A DNA stretch of 64,000 bases from Takakia lepidozioides (lineage: Eukaryota > Streptophyta > Takakiopsida > Takakiales > Takakiaceae): the NCBI GenBank assembly GCA_030704615.1, contig CM060731.1:58942756-59006755 (forward strand), written 5' to 3'. Shown one piece after another: positions 44,179 through 56,671 of the stretch (position 1 is its first letter; each line of letters opens with the position of its first letter). The translations under genes were made by a program, and so were the position numbers. The notes under the pieces are model-generated. The model was not told where the DNA came from, made no database searches, and saw only the letters and a program-made list of their open reading frames with translations.

Positions 44179-46731
44179 ATGGTTCTTTTAGTGCGAGTTT
44201 CACCAACCTACAATTATCGCGGTGTGCTTTGTGATGTCTCCTACTCCAACTCGAGCTTCCCACAGGAGCGTCGGTTTCTACCCCCCTCAACAGCAACGCA
44301 GCAGACAGGCATACCAGCTATCTCATATCGGGACTGTATTAATCACTGGAGCGTCGCCCATGATTTCGAGTGCGCGCAAGAGTTAGCCATGGCCCCTGCT
44401 TCTGGCTTTTCTACTGTTGCGAGGACTTCTCCTCACTCCTTCCCTTGCTCTGTCAATGCCCTCTACTATAGTCTCACCGTGTTTCTTCTAAGCTTTATTT
44501 TGATGCTTTCGGAGCGATCTACAATGACCAAATCTCCTTCCACAGTGTCTGGGACCAATACCAACACCAACTGGTGTCCTATGCAGGTGCGAATGCCACT
44601 GAAGTACGCCCAAGCAGCCCATCAACGCAAGGACCCTCAAGCCACTGCCTCCTGGGAGCTTGGCATGCACCGGTCCCTCGCCCTTGGCCTTCTTTTTATG
44701 CTGAAGAAACCCGCTCGGTGCTCCAGGTGTTTGCTAGTCCATACCTGTAAAGGATGTTTTCTCATCATCGCACTTTGTCTTATCTCGCCCACTAACGCAC
44801 TCATCATGCATCACAAACAAGCGCCTGCTACACCCACCCACCCTGTTCTCGATGGTGCAAGCAACAACACAGTACTTAGATGGCCCGGCCAGCCCGAGCT
44901 CTACGGTGCTGATGGAGGCCCATGGATAAACGAGTATGAGAAGTTTTATGTTGGGGATTGCCTAACTGCTGCTCTGCACAGGAGCATGTGCGGTGACTCT
45001 GGCACCCAAATCTGCACATCTAATCCCTACTTTGTGAGGGCCCAATTACGAACCAGGCACACCAAGAGGCCCCATGGCAAACATGATTTTCTTCTCTCAG
45101 GTTTGAGAGTGATGCTTGGAGCAAAACCTGAGCTGACAATACCCGTTGTGGGGAGTAGCAACACCAGCCAGTGGAGTGGTCTCTGGTGCAGGGTTGTTGC
45201 ACAAGGTGGCAAATTTCTCAGCCAACTTCCCAAAGCACATTGGATTCAGATCACCATCAACTATGCAGGTCTGCCAGCCAGTGCCCAAAAACAGCTTCAG
45301 TACGAGTACGACAACATTCAAGAGGCCGGTGCAGTGATGGACAGGCTGGAGGCTTCGACAACCTATCATCAAATGCTAGACAAAAACTTGACTCAGTCCT
45401 GCAAGCATCAGCTTTATAAGAAACGCCATCAACATCATTCTGAAACTACTTTTGGGCAGCATGGCGATATTGTAGCAGATATTGAATCTTACATTGTCAG
45501 ATTCTCTACCCCACCAGGTTCTTACACCCTCCCCCGTCTTTTCTATAATGTCCAGTTGAGTTACATGAGTGTGGAAGAAGAAATCCAAGAAAAGAACTTG
45601 GAAGATGAAAACAGAGAGAAAAAAATGGAAGATAAAGAGTATGAAGAAGTAGACCCAATAGTTGAGGTTGAGACTACAACCAGGACATCCCAACCTGTTG
45701 GACCTGGATCAAGTGGAGCACTTGGATCACAGGCCAACAATGGTGTCGGCTCAGGGGGATCAAGCGGGCAGCTTGGATCTGGCTCTGGGGGGACAGGGAG
45801 TGTGGGAAGTAGTGCAACTGTAGCTGGGAATACTGTAAGTACAAAGAGGCCAGTAGTAGGGAGTGCTCAGGGGCCAATACTTGGTGGGAGTTCCACCACT
45901 GCAGCAGCAAGTCCTCAAGGACCAACACCAATAGGAGGACCAGCACCTGTCAGAGGGCAGGGTGTAGGGCCACAGATGGCCGTACCTCAAACACGGGCAA
46001 AGCCACATTTTCCAATATATGTAGGAAAAGGGGATCCTGATGTACACATTAGCCAATTTGAGCATATGTGTATTGTGAACAATGAGAATGGCGATGATGC
46101 CAAGATGAGACTGTTTCCTTGTTCACTTATCAAGAAAGCAAGTGAATGGTATGCAAGATTTCCGGATAATCATTTCCTAACCTGGAATGGCCTTAGTACG
46201 GCATTCCGAAATAGGTTCAGGACAAGCAAAACTGAGGACAAAGTGTATGGAAGTTTACAACAGTTAAGGCAAAAGAAGCATGAAACTGTTGAAGAGTATA
46301 TGGAAAAGATGGAATTAATGATGAAAAAGCTGGCTGTTGTACCAGCACCAGGGTTACAGAAGACTTGGTTTGTGAGTGGACTAAGATCAGAGTTGCAAAA
46401 GAAAGTGGATATGCTACCCCATAATACAGTGGAGGAGGCATTTGAAACAGCTAACAGAATTGAGCAATTGGGAATGCTCAGGAGAGAGAAAAGGGATGAG
46501 GACTCTGAGGAGGAGTCAGATGAGGAAGAAGAGCAAGAGCTCAAGAAGAAGAGTAAGAAGAAGGAAAAGTTGAAGAGGGATAACTATGAGAAAAGATTGG
46601 AACAGATCTTGAAGAAGTATGCCACAGAGGCTGCAACACATTGGAGGAAGGGTGTTTGGTGTGCAAAATGCCAAAATAAAGGCCATACCACAGCTATGCC
46701 ACATGAAGGAGAAACACTGTACTATCTGTAA
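44179..46731 (+). CDS. 850-codon chimeric frame: unknown domain fused to Ty3/gypsy Gag
   Basis: Residues 1 to about 458 have no counterpart in element 1 and no recognised domain. They include Cys-rich pieces, a hydrophobic stretch LTVFLLSFILML and blocks such as EYEKFYVGDCLTAALHRSMC and LPKAHWIQITINYAGLP. From about codon 459 (nucleotide 45551, QLSYMS) the frame continues, uninterrupted, into the Gag of element 2, with the acidic linker, Gly/Ser linker, capsid-like core and first zinc knuckle CAKCQNKGHTT. The junction lies inside the gag sequence shared with element 1 (16050), so element 2 lost its LTR and gag start here. The frame is open throughout despite many stops elsewhere in element 2. 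Whether it is expressed is unknown. Confidence 0.6.
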   Translation: MVLLVRVSPTYNYRGVLCDVSYSNSSFPQERRFLPPSTATQQTGIPAISYRDCINHWSVAHDFECAQELAMAPASGFSTVARTSPHSFPCSVNALYYSLTVFLLSFILMLSERSTMTKSPSTVSGTNTNTNWCPMQVRMPLKYAQAAHQRKDPQATASWELGMHRSLALGLLFMLKKPARCSRCLLVHTCKGCFLIIALCLISPTNALIMHHKQAPATPTHPVLDGASNNTVLRWPGQPELYGADGGPWINEYEKFYVGDCLTAALHRSMCGDSGTQICTSNPYFVRAQLRTRHTKRPHGKHDFLLSGLRVMLGAKPELTIPVVGSSNTSQWSGLWCRVVAQGGKFLSQLPKAHWIQITINYAGLPASAQKQLQYEYDNIQEAGAVMDRLEASTTYHQMLDKNLTQSCKHQLYKKRHQHHSETTFGQHGDIVADIESYIVRFSTPPGSYTLPRLFYNVQLSYMSVEEEIQEKNLEDENREKKMEDKEYEEVDPIVEVETTTRTSQPVGPGSSGALGSQANNGVGSGGSSGQLGSGSGGTGSVGSSATVAGNTVSTKRPVVGSAQGPILGGSSTTAAASPQGPTPIGGPAPVRGQGVGPQMAVPQTRAKPHFPIYVGKGDPDVHISQFEHMCIVNNENGDDAKMRLFPCSLIKKASEWYARFPDNHFLTWNGLSTAFRNRFRTSKTEDKVYGSLQQLRQKKHETVEEYMEKMELMMKKLAVVPAPGLQKTWFVSGLRSELQKKVDMLPHNTVEEAFETANRIEQLGMLRREKRDEDSEEESDEEEEQELKKKSKKKEKLKRDNYEKRLEQILKKYATEAATHWRKGVWCAKCQNKGHTTAMPHEGETLYYL

Positions 46732-46737
46732 AATGGA

Positions 46738-47968
46738 TAACCATTCTACTTAGAATTGTTATTACAACAGAGGGACAGCTGCAAGAGAACCTAGGCAAGT
46801 AAGGGTGCATCAAGTGCAGCCCCAGCCAAGAAGAAACAATGATCAGGACCACTATGGTAGGCCTGGTGGTTATAACAATGGTATGGAAGGGAGAGGTAAT
46901 CCAAGAGGGGATTACCAAGGCAATCCCAGGGGCAACTATTAGGGTAATCCAAGGGGGAATTACCAGCCAGGGAATCATGATTATAGAAATAATCCCAGAG
47001 TAGATCAAGGGCGATGACCCAATGGTGAAGAACTGTGTTACTATTGTAATCAGGCAAGACATCGCAAGGCAGCCTGTTCATTCTGGATTAGACACCAGAA
47101 TGAGATGAGAGCTCCTATGAATGAGGGCCCAGTGGTGGCAGCTCACATGGTTAGGCCATGTGTTGTACCAGAAGTAAGTACAATGATAGTAACTAGAAGC
47201 AAAGCTAAATTAATACCTCCAGTAGATGAGGAAGATGATGATAATGAAGATGGCAATGATGTGCCTGAAGACGATGAGGCTTGGAGAGATGAGAAGGAAC
47301 TGCACAAGGAAGTGGCTGATACCATAAGGGAAATGCAGAAGAGTACTGATGATTCCTCTGATTCTGAAAGAGAAGATGAAGAAAGTGAAGATGAAATGAA
47401 GAAAGAAGCTGCACAAGTGCAGGGTAATGAAGGGACTTTGGCTGAAGTAATATGCCAGTCCAAAGCGGAGATTACCATTGGACAACTATTGGTTGTGGCA
47501 CCTCATTGTAGGCACAAGCTGCATCAAGCAATCAATCAGATTGCCCATGCGACAGAGAACACAGGCATGAACAACAAGGTGACCAGTTATAATGTGAAGC
47601 CGGAAGGGCGAGAAACAGTCCTGGACTTTGATGATTCTATGCCAGTAATCCAATTGAGAATTGGAAGCACAGACCTGACTAATGTACTGATAGATGGAGG
47701 CTCGGGAGTGAATATCATGACAGACCAATTAAGGCAGAAGCTTGGTCTAAGTAACATGAAACCAGCCCCATTCACAGTAACAATGGCAGATCAAAGAAGT
47801 GCTCAGCCATTAGGCTTGATAAGAGGAGTTAAGATACAGATTCAAAAGATGATCTTTAAGATAATAGTGACTATATTGAAAATGGATGATGTCATGGAAG
47901 CTTACTCCTTATTGCTGGGTCGACCATGGCTGAAACAGGCCAAGGTATTCCATGACTGGAATTCCTAG
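46738..47968 (+). pseudogene. Gag 3' part and protease of element 2
   Basis: Second zinc-knuckle area CYYCNQARHRKAAC near 47038 (the Pro-Gly of element 1 is Ala-Arg), then an acidic linker and the protease block LIDGGSGVNIMTDQLRQKLG near 47690. Stops relative to element 1 are TAG at 46940-46942 (CAG in element 1) and TAG at 47966-47968 (CAG in element 1). The 47105-47968 frame of 287 codons is otherwise open. Confidence 0.85.
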
Positions 47969-48145
47969 TTACTAACTGTGCATGATGGGATGCACAAGAT
48001 ACAAATCACCACTAAGAAATCTAGTAGACTACCTGCTACGAGAAGACCTCGAGGAGTCAGAGAGTATGACTGGAGAAAAGGACTTGATGAGGAGTAGGAA
48101 GCTACCCTGTTCGCTTCACACCCAGAGTGGGAGCAGGTTGCAGAA

Positions 48146-51100
48146 ATGCAACTAGAAGGCCTAAGTTGTTTAAAAGGTATCTGCTGTGGTGTAGTAACAG
48201 CAACATCAATTGAGGGTGAAACAAGCAGTTACCCACCACATTTCTATGAAGAAAGAGAGGGAGAAATGGAAATCCTAGAAGAACCAACCACTGTGAGTTT
48301 ACAGGATGAAGTGGTGACTGGTTGGACAATCACAGCTGATGAGCAAGTGAGAGAAGTGAATGTGGGAACTGAGAAGGAACTGAGAATGGTGAAAGTAGTG
48401 GCTGACTTGGAGCCAAAATTCTTTGAGGAAGCTAAGAGTCTGTTCATCAAATACAAAGATGTATTTGCTTAGAGCTATGAGGTTCTGAAAGGGATACCAC
48501 CTGAGATCTGTCAACATAAGATTGAACTAGAACCAGGGTCAGTACCAATCAAACAGACAAGGTATAGAATGAATCCCAACTATGCACAAAAGGTTGGGGA
48601 AGAGATCAAGAAGTTGGCTGAGGCTAAGTTCATATACCCAATAGAGTATACAACTTGGTTGTCACCCATTGTGATAGTTCCCAAGAAGAATGGTAAACTG
48701 AGAGTTTGTGTGAACTATAAGAAGTTGAATGCTTGTACAAAGAAAGATCCCTTCCCTTTGCCATTCACAGAAGCGGTACTGGACCACTGTGGCAGGCATG
48801 AGATGTACTCATTCATGGATGGCTTCAGTGGGTATAACCAAGTGCAAGTGGCAGAAGAAAGACCAGGAAAGACAATCTTTCATCACAGACTGGGGTGCTT
48901 ATGCATACAAGTCATGTCTTTTGGACTTTGTAAATGCACCAGCAACTTTTTCAGAGAGTGATAAGTGAATCTTTCATGAGTATCTGGATGAATTTCATGC
49001 AGGTGGTTTAGATGACTTTAGAGTGTATAGTTCTAAGAATGAGCACTTTGCATAAATTGAGTTGTGTTTTGGGCAAATGCAGGATGAGAGAGGTCTGGGC
49101 TGAATCCAGAGAAGTGTACTTTCTGTGTGAACTCAGGGGTACTTTGGGACACATTGTGTGAAAGAGGGGACTGCTTTGGATCCAGAAAGATAGAGGCTAT
49201 TAAAGCCTCTCCACCACCAGGAAATGTTCAGAGTCTAAGGAGATTCCTTGGACAAACCAGTTATTACAGAAGATTTGTTAGTTGCACAGATAGCAGCACC
49301 ATTGAGCAAGCTTCTGAAGAAAGATGTAGTGTTTGCATGGACAGCTGAATGTCAACAGGCTTTTGAGAACTTAACATTGTCAGTAACAACTACACACTGT
49401 GCTGATTAACCCTCACTCGCATGTAGTATTTCATGTTCACTGTGATGCCTTAGGAGAAGCATTGGGAGCAGTGTTAGCCCAAAATGTTACAGGAAACATA
49501 AATTCACCTGTGTACTATGCTAGCAGGTTGATGAACAGTGCTGAAAGGAACTATGGCACAACTAAAAGAGAACCATTGGCAATGATTTATGCAATCAAGA
49601 AATTCAGGCATTACTTATTGGGAATGAAGTTTATGTTTTATGTGGATCATCATGCTCTGATTTATCTGGTGAACAAGCCTTTGATAAGTGGCAGGATAGC
49701 AAGCTGGTTAATAATCTTGCACGAGTTTGAGTTCGAAGTTGTTTACAAGCCTGGCCGTTTGCATCTTGTGGCAGATCACTTGTCACGCCTATATCAACAG
49801 GAGAGCCCGCCACGGGAGTAGACGACCAACTACCTGATGCGAGTTTATTTGCAGTGGAGGTGCAGGGAAGTATAGAGGATTGGTTAGATTGGCAGTGGCC
49901 AATCAAATACTACCTTACTCATGGTCAGTGCCCACCTAGTTATGGGAAGGAGCAGAGGAAGAGAATAGTTATCAAGGCTTTACCTTACACTATGATAGGG
50001 GGCAGAATGTATAAGCTAGGACCTGATGGAGTTCTTAAATGATGCTTGTACCACCATGAAGTAAATAAAGTTTTGGAGGAAGTTCATAAAGGAGTGGCTG
50101 GAGGTCATTTTGGAGAAGAGACTACCAATAGAAAGATACTACTTGCAGGTTACTAGTGGCCTACTTTGTTCAAGGATGTACACAAATATTGCAAGAGTTG
50201 TGATGAGTGTTAGAGGCTAGGACCATTGCAGAGATCTAGGAAGATGGCTTTGCATCCTACGATGCTTACTGAACCATTTCAGAAATGGGGACTAGACTTT
50301 GTTGGACCAATTAACCCACCAGCCAAAATACACAGAAACAAGTATATAATCACAGCCACTGATTATACTACAAAGTGGGTGGAAGCTAAAGCTCTGAGGG
50401 ACAACACATCTAAGTCCACAGCAAGGTTCCTGTATGAGAACATACTTACAAGATTTGGCTATCCCTTGGAATTTATCAGTGACCAGGGAAGTCACTTCAT
50501 CAATGAGACCATAGAACTATTGATTAAAGAGTTAATGATTGTGCATATGAAGAGTACAACCTATTACCCACAGGGTAATGGACAGGCAGAGACCACCAAC
50601 AAAATACTATGTACTATCTTGGCTAAGATAGTCAATGCAAACAGAACAGATTGGGATACAAAGCTGCTGACAGCTTTGTGGTCATACATGACTTCATATA
50701 AAGTCACCACTAAGTATACACCATTCCAATTAGTTTATGGTATGGAAGTTTTACTTCTAGTGGAATTATTGTTACCTACCATGAGAACTGAATGGGGAAG
50801 GAGAATGGAATTGGAAGATTCAATTAAAGTCAGGAAACATGAATTATATCATGTGGAGGAAGTACGTGCTGATGCAGCAGATAACATGACCAGAATTCAA
50901 ATGAAGAGGAAGGATCAGTTTGATGAAGGTAAATTAAAGACTTTTAAGACGGGTGATTTGGTACTATGGATGCAGAAGAAGGGTAAGATTAAAGCTTCTA
51001 AGCTTAAGTCACCTTAGAAAGGACCTTATGTCATACATAAGATGTATGATAACAACACAACCATGTTACAAACCATTAACAATGAGATGCTTGGAAGAGT

Positions 51101-51330
51101 CAATGCCAATAAGTTGAAAGGATATAGTGGTATACATGATAAACCATTACAACATGATTTGCATCTTGAAACACAGATGCAGACACAAACTACATCAGTA
51201 ACACCAACAGAATATGGAGCACTTGTTATAAAGCCGAGTGTGTATGGCCAGGGTGGAAAGTACAGGTGTTCACATAGCTATCACAGCCCACCACAGTGTG
51301 ACACAACCTATCACAGCTCGTCACAGTCTG
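48146..51330 (+). pseudogene. RT, RNase H and integrase of element 2
   Basis: The RT shows TTWLSPIVIVPKKNGKLRVC and MDGFSGYNQVQVAEE, but the region of the catalytic box (near 49003-49018) has lost bases compared with VFLDDF of element 1. RNase H HCDALGEALGAVLA carries Leu in place of Ser. Integrase keeps [18 protein letters not shown] and [10 protein letters not shown]. Nonsense codons where element 1 has sense codons include 48095-48097, 48470-48472, 50040-50042, 50154-50156, 50211-50213 and 51015-51017. It is inactive as a protein source. Confidence 0.88.
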
Positions 51331-51944
51331 ACACGGCCTGTCACAGTCTGACACGGCCTGTCACAGCCTAACACAGCCCACGCGGGTTGCACAGTCCATA
51401 GGGTCAGTGACAGGCGGATGCGGGTTAACGTCAGAAAATTGGCCGGCAAGTGAAAGGACAGCTTGGAAGTCAAACTCGGAGAATGTGCCACGAGGACAGG
51501 GGAAGACGGAGGCGTGTCTAAAAACGAACACGTGGCCACTAGGGTGAAGCACACCGCAGTGCATATATTGCAAAAGTGGGTATCATCATGCAAGAGGACA
51601 AACTGGGCTGTCAAAGTACCTACTCGGTACATCGGCCAAAACTATTTGTGGGCCCATTAATGCATTCAGGGCAAAGGTAACGGAACCCTTTACGAGTACA
51701 GAAAAGGGGGACTTTTGCCACATGTGCTGTCTTAGTGGACATTCCGGGTGGGAATGTCCACTGAGGGGGGTAAAATTAAAAAGTTACCCAAGGAGGCAAC
51801 AGGCAATCAGGAGCGAGAATTTCATGCAGGTGGTTCCCTCCAAGAAACAAGAACAAGAAATTAGAAGAGTTATGAGCGGAAGAGTCGGGGTGGCTCCGAA
51901 TAACCAGTACACAGTGGCGCAAGGACGGACGGGTTGAGAGTACA

Positions 51945-54900
51945 TTCTCTCTCACTCGATACTTGCAAGCTCCACAGGCTTACATGCACTTACCCGTTCC
52001 TTTCTGTGCCAACCATACTTTTATGCTCTACGCCTTGCAAGCTTTCTTAGAGCTATTTCAAACAAGGCCATCTTGTTTGTCTGGAATGAAGAGAATTCGG
52101 GGAATGGAGGATGTCAGGGTGAAGAGCACCACGATTCTGCAGAAGCAGACAATTGCTACACCTCAGGCAGTGCAGCTGTTGAAGGAGTTGCGATTGGAAG
52201 GACTGCTACGCAAGGAATGGTCCTTGTATCATAGGGCGTTCATGATACAATTCATTCAGAACTTTGAACCTCAGATGGGAGTTACACAAGTGAGGGGAGT
52301 AGATATAGAGATTACTCCCCAATACTTGCAGCGATTGTTTGAATTGCCATCAGGCCGTGTAAATGTGGATGAGCACAGGGCAAGATTGCAGATAGGAAAT
52401 TTGCTCCAAGAAGGGAGTTTCTTTAAGACTCAGGGATACACTTGCACCAAGGCCGAGTACCCAGGGTTAAAAGAAGCTGGTCAGGTTCTGAACGTTCTGT
52501 TTTGCATGAAACAGAACCAACAATACCTTAGCAGATCATTCACGGAGGAGATACTGAAAGCCTTGAGGGGGGAAGATGTGGCTTAGGCGGACTTAATGTA
52601 CAATGGTTTGGTGGAAGAGATGAAGCGGTTACAAGGCACTGCTACTAAGTCTCCAATTGTTGTGTTTGGCCCAGTGATTGCGCAAATTATTCTTGATTCT
52701 TGCATACTTGATACGCGAGAACGTAAGGAGATGGGAGTGTTTGAGGCAGAAACCACTGCAACTGAGGAGCGGGGCTCTTCACATGGTGAAGGTGGATTGG
52801 AGGGGCGGCACCAATCCAAGAGACAAAAGAGGGACACGACTATAGTGGCAGATCCACTAGCTTCAAGGGAACCGCAAAATGATGATGTTTCCATAGCTCT
52901 TGTGCAAGATGAGGAACAGCAGCACAGAGGGCTGTTATTACTGGAAGCACGACCTTTGGAGAGGGAAGAAGAACTCACTTCGGTACCACAGCCATCACAG
53001 CCAGTTGACTCGGTTGTCTTCGAGGTCCTTCAGTTAGTACATGTTGTTGCACCAGAGCCTATTGCTCTGGAAGGAGAAGGGTTGGACATTCCCACTACAG
53101 AGCAGGTCGTGGCAGAAATTGAGAAGGGTGACCTTCTCTATGAAAACTCTGGCTTGGTTAGGGAACCAGTGGTACCTGAGGTGCAGAGTTTGTCCAAGGA
53201 AATCCCTGCTGTGCATGTGATACCCAAACCTGTGGCGGAGGTCTTGTGGGAACATGGTCTGAATGGTTGGTGAAACATCACACTGTGGAGGATCAGGGAG
53301 AACAACAGCAAGTTCACCATGAAGACCCACAGCAGGCCATGCTTATGAGTTCTATAAGCAGGACACTCAATTTGCTGGGTATTTATGTGAAATCCCATGT
53401 TCCATCTACACAATTGACAGCTTTAAGGGAGGAACTCAAGTAGGAGTTTGAGGCTAGAATTGCCACTGAGTGTGCAAACAAGGTAGATATGGAGGCCAAT
53501 CTCAAGTTACAGAAAGAGTTGGAGGACACAAAGGCTGCCTTGCAGCTAGCAAAGGGGAATCTGATTGAAGCAGGTCTGGAGCAGAAGAAATTGCATACAG
53601 TACATAAGCAACAGCTATACCAGTTGCAAATGACGCATGAGGGCAAATTGCAGAAGGTGAAGGTGCTTCATACAGAGTTGGAGGCAGTTCATCAGAAAAT
53701 GACCATCCAATGCGCCACGCTAACAACTGCTTTGCAGCAAACTGCAGCAAAAGTTTACAAACAAGCAGAGAGGTGTATGATAGTGGAGGCCGAGACAGTC
53801 GAGCAAGGGAAACTCATTGCTGAGTTGAAGACTACTATCCGTGGCAATGATGATACCTTCCAACAATTCAGTCGGATGGAGGCAGAGAAAGAAAGGTACA
53901 TCCTGGAGTTGCAGCAAACTCTTACGGGCCAGAAGAATGAACTTTCTGTGGCTAACAAGGCTTGGAAGGAGGCCAATAATCTGGCTGCTGCCTATGCGGC
54001 CCTGGTTGAACCTCATGCGAAGCGCATGAAGGCTTTACAGCAGCAGTTGGATGTGTACAGACTTAAGGAGGAGCAGGCTCTCAGGGGTGCCACACAGGAC
54101 TTGGTGGATAATCACCTTATGCAAGTGTGGTTAGCACAAGGGCTGGTAGAAGGAAAAGCACCAAGGAAGCTCACTCAGGGAGAGATGAATGATCTCAGAC
54201 TACAGGTCCAGAACATTACCACAACTACTATAGACAATATCTATAGTAGAATAGTTGAGTTACAGGATAATGTAGAAGGGCTATAGACTCAAGTGGATGA
54301 CCTGAGCTCGAACATTGACAACAGAGCTTTAGTTCCTGAAGAGCAGCTCATGGCTACTTATCTGCAGGCCAGGACTTTGATTTTCCAATCTTCTTCGCAG
54401 GAGGTGCAGGAGTTGCCAGTAGTAGGAGGGACAATGTCGGCAATATCACAGCCTCCACAGCAGGTGGCTGTGCAGGTGGCTGACCATGTTGATACCATGG
54501 CAAAGCCATAGCCTGAGGTTTGGGGGGATGCTGTTTTTAACCCACCTAGGACTCCTGCTGCACTGGAGTACAATTGGGCTATGATGATGCCCTTCAACCA
54601 AATTCCCATTGTGATGGATTTGGCTTGGAAGGAATTCAGTCCTCCACAGTCGTTGGCACATTATTACCAGATCATGCGCATTTGGTTGCCAGTGACAACT
54701 CGGAGTAAGGTTCTTCCAAACAATCGACCCATTAAAGATCAGCACTTTGCAAGGTACTGGTCTGAGGCAGGCACCATGCTGAAGGAATTAATTGCCTTCG
54801 AGGTTGTTCATGAGTACATCTACACCAAGGCTGTGGATTATACTATGCTGCTTGTTTCATGGCACGTTATCACATTGAGCAGCAGAAGATACAATCACGA

Positions 54901-55572
54901 TTTTTGAGTTATTCCAGTGGGGATCATTGGGTCTTACCTTCAGTTCCACCCCATATGTATCTGTATGATGCCAAAGTCATGATGCAGAAGGATTCCCAGC
55001 TTTGTTCATGGTTTAATTTGGCTTGGAACAACTTGGCCAAAGAAAAATTGGGCCCTGATGATATTTTCTATAAGGGACATGAAGCCTGGAAATACTTACA
55101 CTGTTCCAAAGTCATTGGCACACCTCTCACCTATACGGCCAAGGAGTTCAGGGAGTTCAGGGAGTTCACTCGTTTTGCTTGCAAACGCTTATAGCAAGTA
55201 GTACAATTTAAGCTTCCAGACATGGTGGGCCAACATTGTATGCCATGCAGGATTCCGGAGGAGCCACTTAAAGTTCGGCCACCGAGGCACCTCAGGGGGG
55301 AAGATGATTATGATACTACTGGTTCTACAGACGAACCTTTTGACATGGCGGAGGACTATGCACTCCAGATGGCAGAGAAGAAATGACAGGGATCTCCTAT
55401 GCCTGAGAGGTTACCTCGTTATCAACCACATGAGGGTCAGACATTTCCATTTGGTGCTCAATCACCTCCATCAACCAGTGGCAGGGCTCGAACTCGCACA
55501 CAGAGCCCTTCAAGAGACTCTCACCGACAAAAGGGTGCTCGCTCACAAAGGTTTGCTGATTCTAAACAGTAA
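51945..55572 (+). pseudogene. Extra 3' reading frame (ORF3) of element 2
   Basis: Homologue of the element 1 frame, better preserved in phase but with stops (52584-52586, 53442-53444, 54284-54286, 54508-54510, 55191-55193, 55384-55386). The order of parts is the same: an N-terminal block with FKTQGYTCTKAEYPGLKEAG, a Glu-rich linker, a coiled coil (about 53400-54350, heptads such as LQLAKGNLIEAGLEQKKLHT), a conserved block MPFNQIPIVMDLAWKEFSPP, HYYQIMRIWLP, and a Ser/Arg-rich tail ending 38 bp before the LTR. As in element 1, no ATG stands at the start of homology. Conservation of order and length in both elements argues that it is a true part of this retrotransposon lineage. Confidence 0.75.
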
Positions 55573-55593
55573 ACCGTGAGGACACGGCTTTTT

Positions 55594-55610
55594 GAGAGGG
55601 GGAGGGGTAA
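55594..55610 (+). promoter_or_regulatory. Polypurine tract of element 2
   Basis: GAGAGGGGGAGGGGTAA directly before TGTTAG of the 3' LTR, equivalent to 26168-26184 in element 1. Confidence 0.8.
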
Positions 55611-56668
55611 TGTTAGAGTGTTGTCTGGGACTTAGACACTTTTATGGGCTCTGTGGGGCACCCTTAATTTTTGCGCAGCCTTACGGATGGTAGACTTAGA
55701 CCAACAGAGGCCTTAGGGGTGACAGGCACAGGCTGTAGGGGTGGTAGACAGGCTTACACACTTGGTCATAGTCTTACACAGCCCGACACAGCCTTACACA
55801 GATTGTCGCAGTTAATCACAACCAGTCACAGTTCGACACAGCATGACACAGCCTTACACAGATTGTCGCAGTTAATCACAACCAGTCACAGTTCGACACA
55901 GCATGACACAGCCCGACACAGTTTTACACAGCCAGTCACAGCTCGACACAGCATGACACAGCCCAACACAGCTTTACACAACTAGTCACAGCTTGACACA
56001 GCATGATACAGCCCGACACAGCTTGGCACAGCCCGTCACAGCATACATAAGGAACGGTTATCATTAACAGAGAACGATTGTGTGGGAACGACATCTACAG
56101 AGGGAACGTGTTATTTCAAGGGTGACAGTTAGTTAGTTAGGTGGTTAGAATAGCGTGCGGGAAGATTAGGCGGAGCAGCAACAGGAAGGGGATCACTTCT
56201 TGGAGAGCACTACTTGGTCAGAGGGGGAGGAGATGAAGCGGAGAGCGGAAACGGAACCAGGGATGGAGGAAATGGCGAAGATGGGAAGATGACTTGATCG
56301 ATGCTTAATTCATGCAAGCTGCAGAATCATACAGTAGGGCAGATTAGGGACACCATGGCATTGGCCTGATACTTATTCGATACAATCACACTGTGTAGAG
56401 AGACATGAGTGAAGCTGTGGAATGAATGGATGAGTGAATGGAACCTGGTAGTTACTGAAGCAATCTGATGCTTCAGTATACACAGTAAGGTAATTTGCTA
56501 ACATGAAGGCAAGAAGAAATACAAATAGGAAGCACAACCATGATTCACTAGCTGTAGGTCATGACTGATTGTTCTGAGCGGGCCGAGTGCTTAGAGATAT
56601 CCAACTCTTCTATCTTGGAGTTTCCACCTCGGATAGCGAATGGATGGGTGAGTAAAAGCCGCTCGACA
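55611..56668 (+). repeat. 3' LTR of element 2
   Basis: 1058 bp, TGTTAG...CGACA, matching the element 1 3' LTR but longer because the CACAGCC block is expanded (55740-56045). Inside it, 55791-55850 and 55851-55910 are an essentially perfect 60-bp tandem duplication. Confidence 0.88.
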
Positions 56669-56671
56669 CTA

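Larger units (their letters stand above)
45551..56668 (+). mobile_element. Ty3/gypsy LTR retrotransposon, element 2, 5'-truncated
   Basis: Collinear with element 1 from the middle of gag (16050 there) to the end of the 3' LTR. No 5' LTR was found in 43000-45551. All domains are present in order, but the element carries many in-frame stop codons and small indels. Its 3' end touches a LINE at 56669. Confidence 0.92.
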
